A DNA stretch of 64,000 nt from Fen-999 sp041480065 (GCA_041480065.1 JBGOZF010000003.1:1-64000), one strand, 5' to 3'; positions 7,244 to 15,824 are shown, numbered from the stretch's first letter. Numbers and translations: made by a program. The notes: generated from the letters alone by a model not told the origin.

Positions 7244-8989
7244 TTACATGCAAACTGCTTCCTCGAAACGTTCCCCGGTTGCCGGCGGCGACGGCAGATG
7301 CAGCGAGAACAGCGCACCGCCGCCGCTGCGGTTGGCGGCCACGAGCTCGCCGCCGAGCCGGGTCATGATGTCCTGCGATACGTAGAGACCGAGCCCGGTG
7401 CCCTTGCCCTTGGGCTTGGTCGTGAAGAACGGATCGTACAAATGCTCCAGCGCCTCGATGGTGAGGCCGGGGCCGGTGTCGGCGAAATCCACCACGATGT
7501 GGTTGCCCTCGGTGCGACTGGAAATCTCGATGGTGCCGTCCTGGCCGATGGCATCCATCGCATTGTGGAGCACGTTCAGCACGACCTGCTGGAACTGGCC
7601 GGGGTCGTTGCGTACCAGGGGCAGGCTGTCCTGGTAATGACGGACGATGGCAATCCGGTGGCGCCTGGCTTCGTGCTCGAACAGCGCCACCGTCTCTTCC
7701 ACGGCCTGATTGACGTCGGTCTCGACCGACTGGCCGTCCGGCACACGCGAGAAGCCCAGCAGGCGGCGCGTGATCGTGCTGGCGCGACCGATCTGGGTGC
7801 GTATCTTGCCGAGCGCCTGACGGTATTCGCCGAGATGAATCACGGCGGTGGACGTCTCGTCTTCCATCAGGTCGCCCATCAGGCCGGCCTGATCGGAGAT
7901 GAGCTGCAAAGGATTGTTGATCTCGTGCGCGACGCTCGCCGCCAGACGGCCGATCAGGGCCATCTTCTCGACTTCGCCCACCTGATTCGTCAGAAGGTTG
8001 CGTTCCTGTTCGGCGCGTGCCAGCCGCCCGACCATGGAATGCGTCAGCAGCACCGCGACCAGGACAATGGCGGCAGACGCGATCACCACCAGCACGGTAT
8101 CCAGCCGGCGCGCCTCGTCGTAGGTCGCCAGCGAGGAGGCGACATTCGTTTCGAGCACCAGCAGCCACTGCCCGTTGTTGAGGTGGACAGCGCAGTGAAT
8201 CATGTCGTCCTTGCGCATCGTTTCGCCGCCCCCGTCGGCCAGTGCGGAGAACCGGGCAAGCTCCTCCGCGGTCACCCGCGTGCGGCCGAGCCGGCTCGGC
8301 GTCTGCATCTCGCCGCGGCGGTTCACAATGAAGGCATCCCCGTCCGGCCCCACGTTGGCAGTCTGCAGCAGGCCATGGAACAGGCCCAGGTCGATGGTGG
8401 CCCGCAGTATCCAGGTCCGGGCCGGATCGGCCACGGCGACGATGAGATGCGGCACCTTGCGGTAGCCGCTGAACACATCGCTGACATAGCGTCCGCCCTT
8501 CATGACTTCGGCGAACCACCGGGCTTCGGCGTAGTTCTTGCCGGCCAGTTCCTTCGCGAACGGCCCCTGATAGGCGAGGTGGTTGCCATTGCGATCGATC
8601 ACGCCGAGATCGGTGATGACGCCGCTGCGATTGAGGGCCGAGAAGACGGTCGCCAGGCGTCCGCCCTCGCGCAGCGACTGCGGATCGTAGAGGGAGACGA
8701 AGCCGGCCAGCTGATCTTCCTGAGTGGTCAGGAAGCGATCGATGATTTCCCGGCGGTCGCCGGCAAGGGTGGACAGCTCGCGCGAGGTTCGCTCCATCCA
8801 CGACTCCTGGTAGACGCGCGACGCGTTGTAGTTGAGGATCAGCAGCGGCACGATGGACACCACCACGAACACCAGCGCGAACAGGTATTTCTGCCGCGCG
8901 TAGTAGGCTTCGCGCGGCGCCACGTTGCCACGGGCAGCCAATCGGGTGGCGAACGAATTCTCACCGGACAAGCGTTTTCTCCCCGGCAT
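7244..8989 (-). CDS. Membrane sensor histidine kinase with periplasmic sensor domain
   Basis: About 581 aa from the ATG at 8989. Transmembrane segments at about residues 38-56 and 299-318 enclose a roughly 240-residue periplasmic domain of Cache/PAS type (GVIDRNGNHLAYQGP, ARTWILRATI). A short linker leads to the dimerisation helix SVAHEINNPLQ with phosphoacceptor His at about 355. The ATP-binding lid follows: N box NVLHNAMDAI, G1 DTGPGLT, F box FFTTK, G2 GKGTGLGLY. It is the first gene of the minus-strand cluster. The receiver-only regulator at the cluster end is the likely partner, and the transporter next door suggests that it senses a related ligand. An upstream GTG at 9055 gives an alternative longer start. 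Confidence 0.9.
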   Translation of the reverse strand: MPGRKRLSGENSFATRLAARGNVAPREAYYARQKYLFALVFVVVSIVPLLILNYNASRVYQESWMERTSRELSTLAGDRREIIDRFLTTQEDQLAGFVSLYDPQSLREGGRLATVFSALNRSGVITDLGVIDRNGNHLAYQGPFAKELAGKNYAEARWFAEVMKGGRYVSDVFSGYRKVPHLIVAVADPARTWILRATIDLGLFHGLLQTANVGPDGDAFIVNRRGEMQTPSRLGRTRVTAEELARFSALADGGGETMRKDDMIHCAVHLNNGQWLLVLETNVASSLATYDEARRLDTVLVVIASAAIVLVAVLLTHSMVGRLARAEQERNLLTNQVGEVEKMALIGRLAASVAHEINNPLQLISDQAGLMGDLMEDETSTAVIHLGEYRQALGKIRTQIGRASTITRRLLGFSRVPDGQSVETDVNQAVEETVALFEHEARRHRIAIVRHYQDSLPLVRNDPGQFQQVVLNVLHNAMDAIGQDGTIEISSRTEGNHIVVDFADTGPGLTIEALEHLYDPFFTTKPKGKGTGLGLYVSQDIMTRLGGELVAANRSGGGALFSLHLPSPPATGERFEEAVCM

Positions 8990-9107
8990 ATCGAGCCACC
9001 ACGAACGGAACTGCGATCTCCTGCATATCTCCGTAACCGACGACGAACACCGCACCTTCCTCGAATGAGGATTCAGGCAGCGAAGTGATCAGGTTATTGA
9101 GAATCAT
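8961..9107 (-). CDS. Possible small ORF upstream of and overlapping the histidine kinase
   Basis: A 48-codon frame (start MILNNLITSLPESS, end ARYAGEKTLVR) overlapping the kinase start by 29 bp in another frame. It has a mixed hydrophobic/acidic composition. Third-position GC is clearly lower than in neighbouring genes, which argues against coding. A GAGG sits about 8 bases before an internal in-frame GTG at 9050. It could be a leader ORF or chance. No family is recognised. Confidence 0.2.
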   Translation of the reverse strand: MILNNLITSLPESSFEEGAVFVVGYGDMQEIAVPFVVARYAGEKTLVR

Positions 9108-9288
9108 TCCATGTGCATTGACCAGGATCAACGGTCTTCGGCATCCCGTCTGGGCAGCAAATGCGCCGTCGGCTGTCAAATCCTTCGGATCCTGTGCGAC
9201 ACTTGCTCGACGAGCCAAGGCTCCGGTTCCATGAATCAAGTCTATTGCAGCGCACAACCGCTTTCCATAAGCACTATCGCGTATCGCC

Positions 9289-9840
9289 ATGGGCCACCGG
9301 CTTTCGAAAATCGTCACGCGCACCGGCGACGCCGGCACCACCGGGCTGGCCGATGGTTCCCGTGTCGCCAAGGATTCATTGCGTATCGTTGCCGTCGGCG
9401 AGGTCGACGAACTGAATTCGCAACTCGGACTGCTGCTCTGCGAAGACCTTCCTGACGAAGTCAGGCGATTGCTGATCGACATCCAGCACGATCTTTTCGA
9501 TCTCGGCGGCGAGTTGGCCGTTCCGGGCGGCGTGTTCCTGACTTCCAGTCAGCCGGCACGCCTCGAGGCGGCGGTCGAGCGCTACAACGGCGAGTTGAAG
9601 CCCCTGGCGGAGTTCATCCTGCCGGGCGGCTCGCGACCGGCGGCGGTAACCCATCTCACCCGCACCGTCTGCCGGCGCGCCGAACGCGCTGTGGTCGCTT
9701 TGGGCGCCGGCGAGCCGGTTTCGGATGTAGCGCGCCAATACCTGAACCGGCTCTCTGACCTGCTGTTCGTGCTCGGCCGCTGGCTGAACAAGGCCGCCGG
9801 CGGCGGCGACGTACTCTGGCGCAAGGGCAAGAACGCCTAG
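9289..9840 (+). CDS. Cob(I)yrinic acid a,c-diamide adenosyltransferase, PduO type
   Basis: A 183-aa protein. It begins with KIVTRTGDAGTTGLADGSRV, the ATP-binding motif of PduO-type ATP:cob(I)alamin adenosyltransferases. The helical-bundle motifs follow, including DELNSQLG, IQHDLFDLGGELA and TRTVCRRAERAV. The enzyme transfers the adenosyl group of ATP to Co(I) corrinoid to make adenosylcobalamin, and acts as a cytoplasmic trimer. Length is normal. It is transcribed away from the histidine-kinase cluster and is not visibly in an operon with cobalamin genes. Confidence 0.93.
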   Translation: MGHRLSKIVTRTGDAGTTGLADGSRVAKDSLRIVAVGEVDELNSQLGLLLCEDLPDEVRRLLIDIQHDLFDLGGELAVPGGVFLTSSQPARLEAAVERYNGELKPLAEFILPGGSRPAAVTHLTRTVCRRAERAVVALGAGEPVSDVARQYLNRLSDLLFVLGRWLNKAAGGGDVLWRKGKNA

Positions 9841-9974
9841 CCAGATGCAAGCACCACCGGGTCATCGTCCCATGGATGGCTCCCTTACCTAAGCCTGCCA
9901 TAATCTGATGCTAAGGGATTCTTAAGGAAAGGCTTCCACAATCCGGGCCGTACACAAAGGAAATGGAGCCGGAA

Positions 9975-10379
9975 ATGAAAAGACTGATTGCTCTCCCGCT
10001 GGTTATCGCCTGCGGTCTCGCCAGCGCCGAAACCCCGCGCCAGTTGATCGACGCCTACACGGCCGAAGCGGCCGCTCAGGTCGCGGGTTTCCGCCCTTCG
10101 GCGCAGCGGGGCGGAACTTTCTTCGCCAGGAGTTTCGGCGTCTCCGAGAAAATGCCCGCCTGCATCGCCTGCCATACCGAGAATCCGGCCCAGGCCGGCC
10201 GCCACGCGGTCACCGGCAAGGAAATCAAGCCGATGGCGCCCGTCGCCAACGGGGAACGTTTCACGGATACCGCGAAGGTGGAAAAATGGTTCCGCCGCAA
10301 TTGCAAGGAAGTCGTCGGGCGCGAGTGCAGTCCGGCCGAGAAGGCGGATGTCCTACAATTCCTTGCCGACGTACGCTGA
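9975..10379 (+). CDS. SHP-type monoheme cytochrome c (DUF1924)
   Basis: A 134-aa protein. The start is the second ATG, placed 6 bases after GGAG. Signal peptide MKRLIALPLVIACGLASA is followed by ETPRQLIDAY. A single heme site CIACH sits mid-protein, and the pattern PMAPVANGERFTD then VEKWFRRNCKEV matches DUF1924 / sphaeroides heme protein. SHP is a periplasmic high-spin cytochrome that can bind oxygen and other small ligands and is reduced by the diheme cytochrome DHC. The next two genes encode DHC and a cytochrome b, exactly that pathway. Separation from the next gene is one base. Confidence 0.88.
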   Translation: MKRLIALPLVIACGLASAETPRQLIDAYTAEAAAQVAGFRPSAQRGGTFFARSFGVSEKMPACIACHTENPAQAGRHAVTGKEIKPMAPVANGERFTDTAKVEKWFRRNCKEVVGRECSPAEKADVLQFLADVR

Positions 10380-10380
10380 G

Positions 10381-10854
10381 ATGAAACTGAAGATTGCAGT
10401 GTTGCTCGCAGTCATCTCCGGTGCCGCGGTGGCCGATCGCATGCCCACTCCGGCCAACGAGCCCAAGTCCTTCAAAGCGGAATGCGGCAGTTGCCATCTG
10501 CCGTTTCCGCCGGCCCTGCTGACGGCTTCCGACTGGCACAAGGTCATGACCGGCCTCGACAAGCATTACGGCGACGACGCCAGCCTCGATAACGCCACCC
10601 GCAAGCAGATCGAGGACTTCCTGATCCGCAACAGCGGGGCCGAGCGCCGGCTGACCGGTGCCGGCGACCCGCCACGCCTGACGGCCACATCTTGGTTCAA
10701 GCGCGAGCATGACGAAGTCCCGTCGAGCATCTGGCGCGATCAGAAAGTGAAGAGCGCGGCCAACTGTTCCGCGTGTCACAGCCGCGCCGACCAGGGCAGC
10801 TTCCGCGAGCGCGAGATCGTCATGCCCGGTGGCCGCCGCCACCACGACGACTGA
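10381..10854 (+). CDS. Diheme cytochrome c (DHC), electron donor to SHP
   Basis: A 157-aa periplasmic protein. Signal peptide MKLKIAVLLAVISGAAVA is followed by two heme-binding motifs, CGSCH near the N-terminus and CSACH near the C-terminus. The start ATG lies one base after the previous stop. Known DHC proteins pass electrons from a membrane cytochrome b to SHP, and the operon order SHP-DHC-cytochrome b supports this. The C-terminus ends in a short His-rich GGRRHHDD tail. Confidence 0.88.
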   Translation: MKLKIAVLLAVISGAAVADRMPTPANEPKSFKAECGSCHLPFPPALLTASDWHKVMTGLDKHYGDDASLDNATRKQIEDFLIRNSGAERRLTGAGDPPRLTATSWFKREHDEVPSSIWRDQKVKSAANCSACHSRADQGSFREREIVMPGGRRHHDD

Positions 10855-10856
10855 CC

Positions 10857-11462
10857 ATGGAACGCATACTCGTCTGGGACTTGCCAACGCGCCTGGGCCA
10901 CTGGCTCCTTGCCGGCAGCTTCGTGGTGGCCTGGCTCACCGGCGACAGCGAGGAATGGCGGCTGGTACACGCGCTCGCCGGCGGCACCATGGTCGCGGTC
11001 GCGCTTTTCCGCCTGGTATGGGGATTCGCCGGCACGACCCATGCCCGCTTCGGCCAGTTCGTGCGCGGACTGCCGGCTGCACTCGCCTACCTGAAGAGCC
11101 TTCTCGAGCATGCCCCGCAACATTTCACCGGTCACAATCCCGCAGGCGGATGGGCCATTGTTCTGCTGCTGTCGCTGACGCTGATCACCGCAGTCCCCGG
11201 CTGGCTGACCTACCAGGATATCGGCGGCGAGTGGCTCGAGGAACTCCACGAGGGGACCGCGACGGTGATGCTGGGTGTCGTGCTGATCCACCTGGCGGGC
11301 GTCGTCGTCGGCAGCCTGGCGCACCGCGAGAACCTCGCCCGCGCAATGGTCACCGGAATCAAGCTCGGCGAAACGAATGAAGCAATCGCCGGCGTCAAGC
11401 CGCTCGCGGCCGCGGCACTGATCGCCTGTGCCGCTTTCGGGGCATGGCTGTTTAGCCGCTAG
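10857..11462 (+). CDS. Cytochrome b561-type membrane protein
   Basis: A 201-aa protein whose ATG lies 2 bases after the DHC stop. It opens with ILVWDLPTRLGHWLLAGSF, the typical N-terminal helix of bacterial di-heme cytochrome b561 with an early heme-ligand His. Four or five further hydrophobic helices follow with His residues in helix contexts (VHALAGG, LHEGTA, LIHLAGV). It should take electrons from the quinol pool and reduce DHC. It is followed 10 bases later by the response-regulator gene. Confidence 0.88.
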   Translation: MERILVWDLPTRLGHWLLAGSFVVAWLTGDSEEWRLVHALAGGTMVAVALFRLVWGFAGTTHARFGQFVRGLPAALAYLKSLLEHAPQHFTGHNPAGGWAIVLLLSLTLITAVPGWLTYQDIGGEWLEELHEGTATVMLGVVLIHLAGVVVGSLAHRENLARAMVTGIKLGETNEAIAGVKPLAAAALIACAAFGAWLFSR

Positions 11463-11472
11463 GGACCTGTCT

Positions 11473-12129
11473 ATGCGCGTACTGCTCGTGGAGGATGATC
11501 CGCAGCTTGGAGACGGCCTGATGGTAGGACTGCGTCAGGCCGGCTTTGCTGTCGACTGGGTCAAGGATGGTGTCGCGGCCGACGTGGCCCTGGCCACCGA
11601 GCCTTTCGGCCTCATGATCCTGGATCTCGGGCTGCCCAAGCTCGCCGGCATGGACCTGCTGCGCCGGGTGCGCGCCCGCGGCCAGGATCTGCCGGTGCTG
11701 ATCCTGACCGCGCGTGATGGAATCCCCGACAAGATCGCCGGCCTCGACGGCGGCGCCGACGACTTCCTCGTCAAGCCGGTCGATCTCGACGAACTCGCCG
11801 CACGCATTCGGGCGCTCGCCCGCAGGGCCGCCGGCCGCGCCATGCCGGTACTGCGACACGGCGGCCTTGTGCTGGATCCGGCTGCGCATCATGTCACGCT
11901 CGATGACCTGCCGGTCGAACTTTCGACCCGGGAGTTCTCACTGCTTCACGTGCTGCTCGAAAACGCCGGCCGGGTAATGTCGCGAGCTCAGTTGGAAAGT
12001 TCGATCTACGGTTGGCGCGACGAGCCCGACAGCAACGCCCTGGAGGTGCATGTCCACCACTTGCGCCGAAAACTTGGGCCTGAGTTCATCAGGACACTGC
12101 GCGGCGTCGGCTATACCATCGGCAAATGA
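11473..12129 (+). CDS. OmpR/QseB-family response regulator
   Basis: A 218-aa protein. The receiver domain has acidic EDD at residues 7-9, phosphoacceptor Asp51 in MILDLGLPK, Thr79 and Lys101 in FLVKPVD. A winged-helix OmpR-type DNA-binding domain follows (LSTREFSLLHVLLENAG, SNALEVHVHHLRRKLG, IRTLRGVGYTI). It belongs to the QseB/TctD-like branch. It lies 10 bp after the cytochrome b gene, and its stop overlaps a possible kinase start (ATGA at 12126). The cytochrome operon therefore carries its own two-component system. The target promoter is probably upstream of 9975, which is inference. Confidence 0.92.
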   Translation: MRVLLVEDDPQLGDGLMVGLRQAGFAVDWVKDGVAADVALATEPFGLMILDLGLPKLAGMDLLRRVRARGQDLPVLILTARDGIPDKIAGLDGGADDFLVKPVDLDELAARIRALARRAAGRAMPVLRHGGLVLDPAAHHVTLDDLPVELSTREFSLLHVLLENAGRVMSRAQLESSIYGWRDEPDSNALEVHVHHLRRKLGPEFIRTLRGVGYTIGK

Positions 12130-12242
12130 CCGTACCGCTCGCAGCTTCCGCGTTGGCCGACAAGAGCGACAATGAGTGGATCTTCGGTACTGCATCGCAT
12201 CTCGCGGGGAGTGCGGTGCCGGGCCGTACGGAGCGCGAAGAC

Positions 12243-13592
12243 ATGACCATCTGGTTCTCGTTGCGTCGCCGGCTGCTGCTCCTGCTGTTGGGCGGAGTCT
12301 CCGTCTGCTGGCTCGGGACACTCGTCTGGAGCTATGTCGACACCCATCACGAAATCGACGAACTGCTCGACAGCCAACTGGTCCTGGAAGCGCAGACGCT
12401 GCTCGCCTTGTCGGGACACGAAGCCGACGAGATGCTGGACCTGGGCGAAACCGACCATCGCTCCCAGAAGCGGCTCAGATTCCAGATCTGGACCGACACC
12501 GGGCAATTGGCGCTCCATTCGCCCGCTACACCGAGGGTGCCGCTCGCCAGTGCCGACGGCTTTTCCGAAGGCACCGACGCCGAGGGCAAGCATCCCTACT
12601 GGCGCTACTACGGCCAGTGGAATGAAGATCGCACGCTGCACGTCCTGGTCGGCGAGAATCGTCACGACCGCGACGACCTGATCGGCAAGATCGCCTGGCG
12701 CCTGTTGTTGCCGGCGATGCTGGGCCTGCCGCTACTGGGAACCTGGCTCTGGTTCGCCACCCGGCGCGGCTTGCGGCCTCTGAACGCGGTCGCCGACCAG
12801 ATCGCGGCACGCGAACCGCAGCATCTCAAGCCCGTGGAACCGGCAACCGCGCCGGAAGAGATTCGCCCGTTGATCGAATCGATCAACCATCTGTTCGCCC
12901 GCGTCGAGCAGACGTTGGAATCCGAACGGCGCTTCACCGCCGATGCCGCACACGAATTGCGCACGCCGCTAGCGGCACTGGCGGCTCAGGCGCAGGTGGC
13001 GATCCGTGCCCGCGACGACAACGAACGCCAACACGCCTTCGATCAGCTTGTCGCCAGCAGCCGCCGCGCCTCACGCCTGGTAGACCAGTTGCTGACCCTG
13101 GCCAGACTCGATCCCGCCCAGGCGGTACCTCTGGGTTCCGTCAGCCTCGACGGCCTGGCCGAGGACATCTGCGCCATGCACGGCGCGCTGGCACTCGAAA
13201 AGGACATTGCTCTCGAACTTGATGCACTGCCGGCAACCGTGTGCGGCGATTGCGACATGCTGCGCATCCTGTTGCGCAACCTGGTGGACAACGCCATCCG
13301 TTACACGCCGGCAGGCGGCCGGGTATCGGTCGTTGTCTGGGCAGATGCGCTATGCGTCACCGACACCGGTCCAGGCATTCCGGTTTCGGAACGCGAGCGG
13401 GTGTTCGATCGTTTCCATCGGTTGGCCGGCCAGGACACGGAGGGCAGCGGCCTCGGTCTCTCCATCGTTGCGCGCATCGCCGAACGGCATGGCGCCAGGG
13501 TCGAACTCGATACGGGCGATAACGGCCAGGGCTTGCGGGTGACGGTGACGTTCCCCTCTAACGATCGGCCAAAGCCAGGCGACGCTTCCTGA
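12243..13592 (+). CDS. QseC-family sensor histidine kinase
   Basis: 449 aa from the ATG at 12243, chosen because MTIWFSLRRRLLLLLLGG is the usual start of this family. An ATG at 12126 overlapping the regulator stop would add 39 polar residues. Membrane segments lie at about 9-29 and 153-172, with a periplasmic loop of about 120 residues between. A HAMP-like segment follows, then AAHELRTPLAAL with phosphoacceptor His at about 237, N box NLVDNAIRYTP, DTGPGIP and GSGLGLSI. It partners the regulator just upstream. Its 3' end overlaps the convergent aroG gene by 35 bp. Confidence 0.9.
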   Translation: MTIWFSLRRRLLLLLLGGVSVCWLGTLVWSYVDTHHEIDELLDSQLVLEAQTLLALSGHEADEMLDLGETDHRSQKRLRFQIWTDTGQLALHSPATPRVPLASADGFSEGTDAEGKHPYWRYYGQWNEDRTLHVLVGENRHDRDDLIGKIAWRLLLPAMLGLPLLGTWLWFATRRGLRPLNAVADQIAAREPQHLKPVEPATAPEEIRPLIESINHLFARVEQTLESERRFTADAAHELRTPLAALAAQAQVAIRARDDNERQHAFDQLVASSRRASRLVDQLLTLARLDPAQAVPLGSVSLDGLAEDICAMHGALALEKDIALELDALPATVCGDCDMLRILLRNLVDNAIRYTPAGGRVSVVVWADALCVTDTGPGIPVSERERVFDRFHRLAGQDTEGSGLGLSIVARIAERHGARVELDTGDNGQGLRVTVTFPSNDRPKPGDAS

Positions 13593-14625
13593 CGGCGTCG
13601 GCCAGCAGGTCGAGAACCACGACCGTATCCTCCCAGCCGATGCAGGCGTCGGTGATCGAGATGCCGTGATCGAGTGCGATGCCGGGCTTCAGATCCTGGC
13701 GCCCTTCCTTCAGGTGCGACTCGATCATGACGCCGAAGATGCGGTCCTCGCCGCCGTTCATCTGACTGGCGATGTCCTGGGCCACTTCGATCTGGCGCTT
13801 GTAATCCTTGCGGCTGTTGGCGTGCGAGAAATCGACCATCACCCGCGCCGCCAGGCCGGCCTTGCCGAGCTCGATACACGCCGCGTCGACGCTGGCGGCA
13901 TCGTAGTTCGGCTGCTTGCCGCCGCGCAGGATGACGTGACAGTCCTCGTTGCCGTTGGTGGACACGATGGCCGAGTGCCCCGCCTTGGTCACCGAAAGGA
14001 AGTGGTGCGGACTCGCCGCCGCCTTGATCGCGTCGACCGCGATGCGGACGTTGCCGTCGGTGCCGTTCTTGAAGCCGACCGGGCAGGACAGGCCGGAAGC
14101 CAGCTCCCGATGCACCTGTGACTCCGTGGTGCGGGCACCGATGGCGCCCCAGGAGATGAGGTCGGCGGTGTATTGCGGCGTGATGGTATCGAGAAACTCG
14201 GTCGCGCAGGGTAGCCCCATCTCGGTCAGTTCCCACAGCAGGCGGCGGGCGAGACGCAGTCCCTCGTTGATCTTGAAGCTGCCGTCCAGGCGCGGATCGT
14301 TGATCAGGCCCTTCCAGCCCACCGTCGTGCGCGGCTTCTCGAAATAGACGCGCATCAGGATCAGCAGATCCTCGCCGAGGCGCTGGCGCTCGCCGTTGAG
14401 CTTCTTCGCGTAAGCCATTGCCGAATCGAAGTCGTGGATCGAGCACGGCCCGACCACCACCAGCAGGCGATTGTCGGACCCGTGGAGAATGCGATGGATC
14501 GCCGATCGCGCCTCGTAGGTGGTCGCCGCCGCCGGCTCGGAGGCCGGGAACTCCCGCAGCAGATGAGCAGGGGGCGAAAGCTCCTTGATTTCCCGGATCC
14601 GGACATCGTCGACGATGTGTTTCAT
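13558..14625 (-). CDS. aroG: 3-deoxy-7-phosphoheptulonate synthase (DAHP synthase, class I)
   Basis: A 355-aa class I (AroF/G/H) DAHP synthase, of normal length. It condenses PEP and erythrose 4-phosphate in the first step of the shikimate pathway. Motifs visible: VVGPCSIHD (metal-binding Cys), MRVYFEKPRTTVGWKG, GARTTESQVHRE, PVGFKNGTDG, VMVDFSHANS and FGVMIESHL with metal ligands near the C-terminus. The enzyme feeds the trp genes found at 35-41 kb. The gene stands alone and converges with the histidine kinase. Which aromatic amino acid inhibits it cannot be decided from this reading. Confidence 0.97.
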   Translation of the reverse strand: MKHIVDDVRIREIKELSPPAHLLREFPASEPAAATTYEARSAIHRILHGSDNRLLVVVGPCSIHDFDSAMAYAKKLNGERQRLGEDLLILMRVYFEKPRTTVGWKGLINDPRLDGSFKINEGLRLARRLLWELTEMGLPCATEFLDTITPQYTADLISWGAIGARTTESQVHRELASGLSCPVGFKNGTDGNVRIAVDAIKAAASPHHFLSVTKAGHSAIVSTNGNEDCHVILRGGKQPNYDAASVDAACIELGKAGLAARVMVDFSHANSRKDYKRQIEVAQDIASQMNGGEDRIFGVMIESHLKEGRQDLKPGIALDHGISITDACIGWEDTVVVLDLLADAVRKRRLALADR

Positions 14626-14753
14626 GACGGTACGCTGGGTGAATTTGCGAAACGGGCAATTCTACCGGATCACATCTGCCATCGCGGCAGGGCAGCGACG
14701 CGCAATGCGCCGATGCACGCAGCAGGCACTAATTCGAACCCTGCGGCAAGATT

Positions 14754-14788
14754 TCTCTATTGACAGAAATGGCAGAAACGATTAGCAT
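14754..14788 (+). promoter_or_regulatory. Promoter and inverted-repeat operator of the GbsR/MarR gene; possible leaderless start
   Basis: TTGACA (14760-14765), a 17-base spacer and TAGCAT (14783-14788) form a sigma70-like promoter. The start codon is at 14795, about where transcription should begin, so the message may be leaderless or nearly so. The inverted repeat ATTTCT-N8-AGAAAT surrounds the -35 box, a natural site for autoregulation. The half-site ATTTCTGT recurs at 15349-15356, before the next gene. Confidence 0.5.
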
Positions 14789-14794
14789 GAAACC

Positions 14795-15331
14795 ATGAAA
14801 CTGACGCCGATCGCCGAACGCTTCATCCTGCACTGGGGCGAAATGGGCACCCGCTGGGGTGTCAATCGCACCATGTCGCAGATCCATGCCCTGCTCTACC
14901 TGGCGGGCCGGCCGGTTCATGCCGAGGAAATCGTCGAGACGCTTTCGGTAGCACGATCCAACGTCAGCACCAGCCTCAAGGAGTTGCAGAGCTGGAAGCT
15001 GGTCAAGGTCGTTCATGTCATGGGCGATCGGCGCGACCACTTCGAGACCTCCGGCGACGTCTGGGAACTGTTCCGCATCATCGTCACCGAGCGCAAGCGG
15101 CGTGAACTCGAGCCGACGGTCGACACGCTGCGCCGCTGTGTCGCCAGCGCCGACTTCGAGCGCGAGGAACAGACCGCACAGCACAGGATCAAGGAAACCC
15201 TTGCCTTCATGGAAACACTGACGCGGTGGAGCGACGAAATGCTGCGCCTGGAACCGGAGACGCTCATGAAGCTGATGAAGACCGGCGCCAAGATTCAGCA
15301 GATCCTGCGCGGCAAGAACGCCGCCGGCTAG
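14795..15331 (+). CDS. GbsR/MarR-family transcriptional regulator
   Basis: A 178-aa winged-helix protein. N-terminal LTPIAERFILHWGEMGTRWG with NRTMSQIHALLYL and then VEETLSVARSNVSTSLKEL-type recognition helix is the GbsR-like branch of MarR. The C-terminal half is helical and probably dimerises. GbsR regulators commonly repress osmoprotectant, redox or membrane-protein genes. The ligand here is unknown. The following gene (DCC thiol oxidoreductase-like) is co-directional after 60 bp and shares the ATTTCTGT half-site, so it is the likely target. Confidence 0.85.
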   Translation: MKLTPIAERFILHWGEMGTRWGVNRTMSQIHALLYLAGRPVHAEEIVETLSVARSNVSTSLKELQSWKLVKVVHVMGDRRDHFETSGDVWELFRIIVTERKRRELEPTVDTLRRCVASADFEREEQTAQHRIKETLAFMETLTRWSDEMLRLEPETLMKLMKTGAKIQQILRGKNAAG

Positions 15332-15391
15332 AAAAATTTTGCCTGCTTATTTCTGTGATTACCGAACTTACTGACAACGAAGGAGAGAATC

Positions 15392-15814
15392 ATGGACAAC
15401 GGACTCTACCCGCTAACGCTCTACTACGACGCCTCCTGCCCGCTCTGCCGGCGGGAAATGAATTTCCTCAGGGCTCGCGACCGCCATTGTCGACTACGCC
15501 TGATCGACGTCAGCGCGGCCGACTTCGCCAACGACACCAGGCGGCCGGTGACGAAGCTCATGGCGCGGATGCACGCGCGGCGCGGTGACGGCACGCTTGT
15601 CGCCGGCGTCGAGGTATTCCGTCTTGCCTATGAGGCCGTCGATCTTGGCTGGATCGTATTGCCATTGCGGTCACCGTTACTGGCGCCGCTGCTCGATCGG
15701 CTCTACACGCTGGTCGCGCGCAATCGCAACCGGTTCCCGGATTGGTGTTCGGCCCTGCTGTTCGGCCACGCTTCGCGGCGCGGCGAATGCCGCAACGGCC
15801 GCTGCACGCTTTGA
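15392..15814 (+). CDS. DCC-family thiol-disulfide oxidoreductase-like protein (DUF393)
   Basis: A 140-aa protein. It starts LTLYYDASCPLCRREMNFLR, carrying the DxxCPxC motif that names the DCC family (thioredoxin-like fold, redox-active CxxC). A C-terminal CRNGRC adds two more cysteines. The precise substrate of the family is not established. A good ribosome site (AAGGAGAG) precedes the ATG. It is followed after 10 bp by the NAD-binding/DoxX fusion gene, so the two are probably co-transcribed. Confidence 0.85.
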   Translation: MDNGLYPLTLYYDASCPLCRREMNFLRARDRHCRLRLIDVSAADFANDTRRPVTKLMARMHARRGDGTLVAGVEVFRLAYEAVDLGWIVLPLRSPLLAPLLDRLYTLVARNRNRFPDWCSALLFGHASRRGECRNGRCTL

Positions 15815-15824
15815 GGGGACAGCC

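Noticed and set aside
5910..8801. A 963-codon minus-strand frame apparently joining kinase and transporter
   Set aside because: Only the part after 7232 reads as TSUP. Upstream it is an arginine-rich shadow of the kinase, which is encoded in another frame.
12126..12242. Longer kinase start overlapping the regulator stop
   Set aside because: The extra 39 residues are polar and unlike the family N-terminus. It is kept only as an alternative.
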